Shown here: positions 29,075 through 30,454 of the stretch, piece by piece
Position numbering within the stretch: position 1 is the first letter of the stretch
Layout: each line of letters opens with the position of its first letter
DNA from: a virus
Strand: one strand, 5' to 3'
Length of the DNA: 30,454 nucleotides
Virus record (IMG/VR): IMGVR_UViG_3300037042_001224
Span: 1-30,454 of that record
Translations under genes and position numbers: made by a program
Notes under the pieces: generated by a model
What the model was told of the DNA's origin: nothing
The model's input: the letters and a program-made list of their open reading frames with translations, nothing else
Database searches by the model: none

Positions 29075-29238
29075 TTGGCCCCCCCGATCTTTCCGAGGTA
29101 GTACGCGGTGTCGCCCAGGAGCGTCCAGCGATAGCCACACCCTGTGCACCCCAGTCGGCGTCGTTTAACGCCGTGGCGGGGGCTGTGGCGCGTTTCTAGC
29201 ACCCTTGCGGGTGCCTGGCACTTCGGGCAGTAACTCAT
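29071..29238 (-). CDS. Small zinc-ribbon protein
   Basis: 55 residues from the ATG at 29238, which overlaps the stop of the micro-membrane protein (TGATG). Two knuckles, CPKC (MSYCPKCQAPARVLETRHS) and CTGC (KRRRLGCTGCGYRW), form a zinc ribbon of the type seen in NrdR and other nucleic-acid-binding ribbons. The short C-terminal tail is YYLGKIGGAK. A DNA- or RNA-binding regulator is plausible, though the domain is too small to name a target. Confidence 0.75.
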   Translation of the reverse strand: MSYCPKCQAPARVLETRHSPRHGVKRRRLGCTGCGYRWTLLGDTAYYLGKIGGAK

Positions 29239-29309
29239 CAGAAGTACCACCCAAGAACGAGGCCGCCGATGATGCCCAAAGCCATGGCGAATAGGATGTC
29301 TTGTTTCAT
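29238..29309 (-). CDS. 23-residue single-pass membrane micro-protein
   Basis: AAAGGAG lies seven bases before the ATG, a better ribosome site than most genes here. The start overlaps the upstream stop (ATGA) and the stop overlaps the zinc-ribbon start (TGATG). After MKQD it is one hydrophobic Gly-rich helix (ILFAMALGIIGGLVLGWYF), enough for a single membrane span. It could change membrane properties or regulate a host membrane protein; function unknown. The ribosome site and overlaps are the evidence, since length alone cannot be. Confidence 0.65.
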   Translation of the reverse strand: MKQDILFAMALGIIGGLVLGWYF

Positions 29310-29509
29310 GCTTGGCTCCTTTCTTGTGCCAGCTTGGCAGACTTGGCGGCGCGAAGAATGTTCCATGCCTCAATATGGGCAGCTTTGGCGGCATCTAATG
29401 ATGACTTGTGTGGATAGGATGGCGAAATTACTGCCATCAGATCCTTGGTGAATGCGTACACCTCTTTGGCAGTGCGGTGGTATTCGGCAAGGGCTTGGTT
29501 GTAGTTCAT
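29306..29509 (-). CDS. Small helical protein of antisense cassette
   Basis: 67 residues from the ATG at 29509; the longer frame enters the intercistronic hairpin. MNYNQALAEYHRTAKEVYAF, then SSLDAAKAAHIEAWNILRAA: a charged, Ala-rich helical protein without a motif I recognise. The stop overlaps the micro-membrane gene (ATGA), so it is made in a fixed ratio with it. Function unknown. Confidence 0.68.
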   Translation of the reverse strand: MNYNQALAEYHRTAKEVYAFTKDLMAVISPSYPHKSSLDAAKAAHIEAWNILRAAKSAKLAQERSQA

Positions 29510-29520
29510 TCTGTGCTTTC

Positions 29521-29542
29521 GTTGATGGGGCCGTAGCCCCAG
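29521..29542 (-). repeat. Intercistronic hairpin, copy 1
   Basis: GGGGC-CGTA-GCCCC with GTTGAT on one side and AG on the other, in the gap between the 91- and 67-residue genes. It matches copy 2 (29842-29863) at 20 of 22 positions. No T-run, so more likely an mRNA-processing or stability element than a terminator. Confidence 0.65.
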
Positions 29543-29547
29543 GGAGC

Positions 29548-29823
29548 TTAAATCACCCACGGCTTACGCCACGGGTCGCCCCCCTTCACTATGTATGGGG
29601 CACACCCCCCTTTGTAGGCGCTGGGAGGGTGCGCCGTTGCGTTATAGAGCAGCCCCCTAATTTCCTCTTCAAGGAAGAGGCGGTATTCCCCGCGTGACTC
29701 ACTGGCACGCGTTGCCAGTGCGTTGGCTTTTGCGACTAGGGCAAAAGCCCCCGCCTCGTGGCAGGTGGGGCCGAGGGTGTCGGCGTCGGCTGGGAAAACG
29801 ATATCGAATTGATTTGTGCGCAT
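29548..29823 (-). CDS. Hypothetical protein of antisense cassette
   Basis: 91 residues with AGGAGATAGACAC before the ATG. MRTNQFDIVFPADADTLGPT, CHEAGAFALVAKANALATRASESRGEYRLFLEEEIRGLLY is a helical middle, and the C-terminus is a Gly/Pro-rich loop with a Cys and several Trp (YKGGCAPYIVKGGDPWRKPWVI). No recognised family. It shares its GGAGATAGA leader with the next upstream cassette gene and with the first gene of the leftward operon. Confidence 0.65.
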   Translation of the reverse strand: MRTNQFDIVFPADADTLGPTCHEAGAFALVAKANALATRASESRGEYRLFLEEEIRGLLYNATAHPPSAYKGGCAPYIVKGGDPWRKPWVI

Positions 29824-29841
29824 GTGTCTATCTCCTGTTAG

Positions 29842-29863
29842 GTTGATGGGGCCGGAGCCCCTG
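29842..29863 (-). repeat. Intercistronic hairpin, copy 2
   Basis: GGGGC-CGGA-GCCCC with the same GTTGAT flank as copy 1, between the 72- and 91-residue genes. Two differences from copy 1, one in the loop and one outside the stem, leave the stem intact. Confidence 0.65.
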
Positions 29864-29868
29864 GGTGG

Positions 29869-30087
29869 TTAACTGCCAATTGTCTCGATGAGGTCCCGCT
29901 CCATCCCAAAGTACCCGACCCTCTCTGGTGCGTCTCTGAATATTTCGACCATCCTCCATCCTTCGGCGATGGCCTGAGCTGCGGCTTTCCTTGCGGCGCC
30001 CAGTGTCTTGTAGGCGTCATAGAACTTTGTGTGGGGGTATCCAGGAAAGCCGTAAAGTTGGATGGCGTAGTAGCGTGTTGCGTTCAT
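29869..30087 (-). CDS. First gene of antisense cassette; small alpha/beta protein
   Basis: 72 residues from the ATG at 30087 (AGGAGATAGAGAA upstream); the longer open frame lacks a ribosome site. MNATRYYAIQLYGFPGYPHTK, DAYKTLGAARKAAAQAIAEGWRMVEIFRDAPE, and a C-terminal VGYFGMERDLIETIGS. A beta strand, helix, strand order with a helical middle fits a small RNA- or peptide-binding fold, but no family is recognised. Nearest the divergent leader of terL, it would be the first translated gene of the cassette. Confidence 0.68.
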   Translation of the reverse strand: MNATRYYAIQLYGFPGYPHTKFYDAYKTLGAARKAAAQAIAEGWRMVEIFRDAPERVGYFGMERDLIETIGS

Positions 30088-30215
30088 TTCTCTATCTCCT
30101 AGTTTGTTGCTGCGCGGTTCGGGTGTCGTGTTGCGCAGTGATGTAAATGTACACCAGATATAGCGTCTGTGCACTAGGGAAAACACTAGGTTGTTAAATT
30201 GTTGATAGCGTAGCT

Positions 30216-30267
30216 CCCACCCAGCGCACCCACCCAGCGCACCCACCCCATGCCTATGCCTATGCCT
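30216..30267. repeat. Short tandem repeats in terL leader region
   Basis: CCCACCCAGCGCA twice plus a partial copy (30216-30248), then ATGCCT three times (30250-30267). The C-rich strand is the + strand. They could be replication-slippage products or protein-binding sites near a packaging region. Confidence 0.7.
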
Positions 30268-30355
30268 AACTCGGCTTAGATCGAGGGGGGGGTAGGGCCC
30301 TGCACCGCCGGTCAAGCTGGGGGTAGGACCCACACCAATTTTTTATTTTTAATTT

Positions 30356-30373
30356 TTAGTTATCATTAACTAA
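30356..30373 (+). promoter_or_regulatory. Dyad TTAGTTA-TCAT-TAACTAA before terL
   Basis: A perfect 7-bp inverted repeat that contains TATCAT, a possible -10 box, after an AT-rich run; the -35 is poor. The half TTAACTAA also occurs at 28350-28357 just before the terS ribosome site. Confidence 0.4.
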
Positions 30374-30393
30374 CTCACACTACATTCACCTCC

Positions 30394-30454
30394 ATGCAAA
30401 CCCCCATCTACAAGCCCAAAGAAGAGCAGGAGCTGATGTCGCTTATCTGGAGCT
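30394..30454 (+). CDS. terL: Terminase large subunit, N-terminal fragment
   Basis: Only the first 20 codons are in the window: MQTPIYKPKEEQELMSLIWS. This start resembles TerL N-termini I recall from betaproteobacterial podoviruses (xPKEEQELMSLIW, followed outside the window by the region before Walker A). The gene order terS-cassette-terL supports it. No Shine-Dalgarno precedes the ATG; instead the sequence is CACCTCC, which is the 16S anti-SD sequence itself. Partial, so identity is provisional. Confidence 0.65.
   Translation, partial: MQTPIYKPKEEQELMSLIWS

Larger units (their letters stand above)
30088..30393. promoter_or_regulatory. Divergent intergenic region between cassette and terL
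   Basis: 306 bases without a supported gene. It holds CACTAGG direct repeats (30172-30178 and 30184-30190) upstream of the leftward cassette, a 13-base unit CCCACCCAGCGCA in 2.5 copies (30216-30248), ATGCCT three times (30250-30267), GGGGGTAGG-[GA]-CCC twice (30288-30300, 30319-30331), an AT-rich run and a dyad near terL. No promoter with two good hexamers was found on either strand, although both flanking genes must be transcribed from here or beyond. Confidence 0.5.

Noticed and set aside
1-30454. CRISPR array, tRNA genes, integrase or transposase
   Set aside because: No regularly spaced repeats of array type, no cloverleaf-like sequence noticed and no recombinase motif; absence of an integrase here does not show a lytic lifestyle because part of the genome is outside the window.

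Overview
The window reads as most of a tailed-phage genome of the short-tailed (podovirus) P22-like architecture, cut inside a tail-fibre gene at the left end and inside the large-terminase gene at the right end. No ribosomal, tRNA, metabolic or integrase genes are visible. The host is probably a Gram-negative bacterium. A freshwater betaproteobacterial host is my impression from protein families I recall (Prim-Pol/AAA replicase, TerL N-terminus, small operon proteins) and is not demonstrated here.

Layout. (1) 1-16881, + strand: virion and lysis genes. These are a partial receptor-binding fibre, a small partner, an S74-chaperone tail spike, scaffold, P22-type coat, a possible decoration protein, gp4-like adaptor, a mini-HAD protein, gp10-like stabilisation protein, a needle-like protein with a globular tip, a second fibre, small proteins including a cupin, three internal/ejection proteins, then two membrane lysis proteins and a GH24 lysozyme. 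The order coat-gp4-gp10-needle-ejection proteins matches P22. (2) 16846-25654, - strand: an early operon of about 22 genes, mostly joined by ATGA, TGATG or 14-nt overlaps. Its core is recombination/DNA metabolism: Sak4-like RecA-family ATPase, DUF669 ssDNA-binding-like protein, Fe-S PD-(D/E)XK nuclease, SF2 helicase and VRR-NUC nuclease. Around these lie small proteins, several under 60 residues that default gene finders can miss. (3) 25427-25767: control region with a strong leftward promoter, a pair of face-to-face divergent promoters and repeated GTGTTGACA-type operator sequences, next to a small Cro-like HTH gene. (4) 25768-28853, + strand: HTH, a structured leader with a predicted pseudoknot, a small protein, a primase-polymerase/helicase, a cluster of GGAAC/GTTCC repeats and the small terminase. 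(5) 28892-30087, - strand: a cassette of six very small genes between terS and terL. (6) 30394-end: start of terL.

How the parts fit: the divergent promoters at about 25.7 kb would fire the leftward recombination operon and the rightward replication genes. Prim-Pol/helicase would start replication, possibly at the GGAAC cluster. The Sak4/DUF669/nuclease/helicase set would process concatemers. Terminase packages DNA into the P22-like head, and the needle, fibres and ejection proteins deliver it. The parts least explained by known phage biology are the structured leader, the operator/promoter array, the GGAAC cluster and the antisense mini-gene cassette splitting the terminase genes. All functional calls are from reading the sequence and recalling families; no database search was run.
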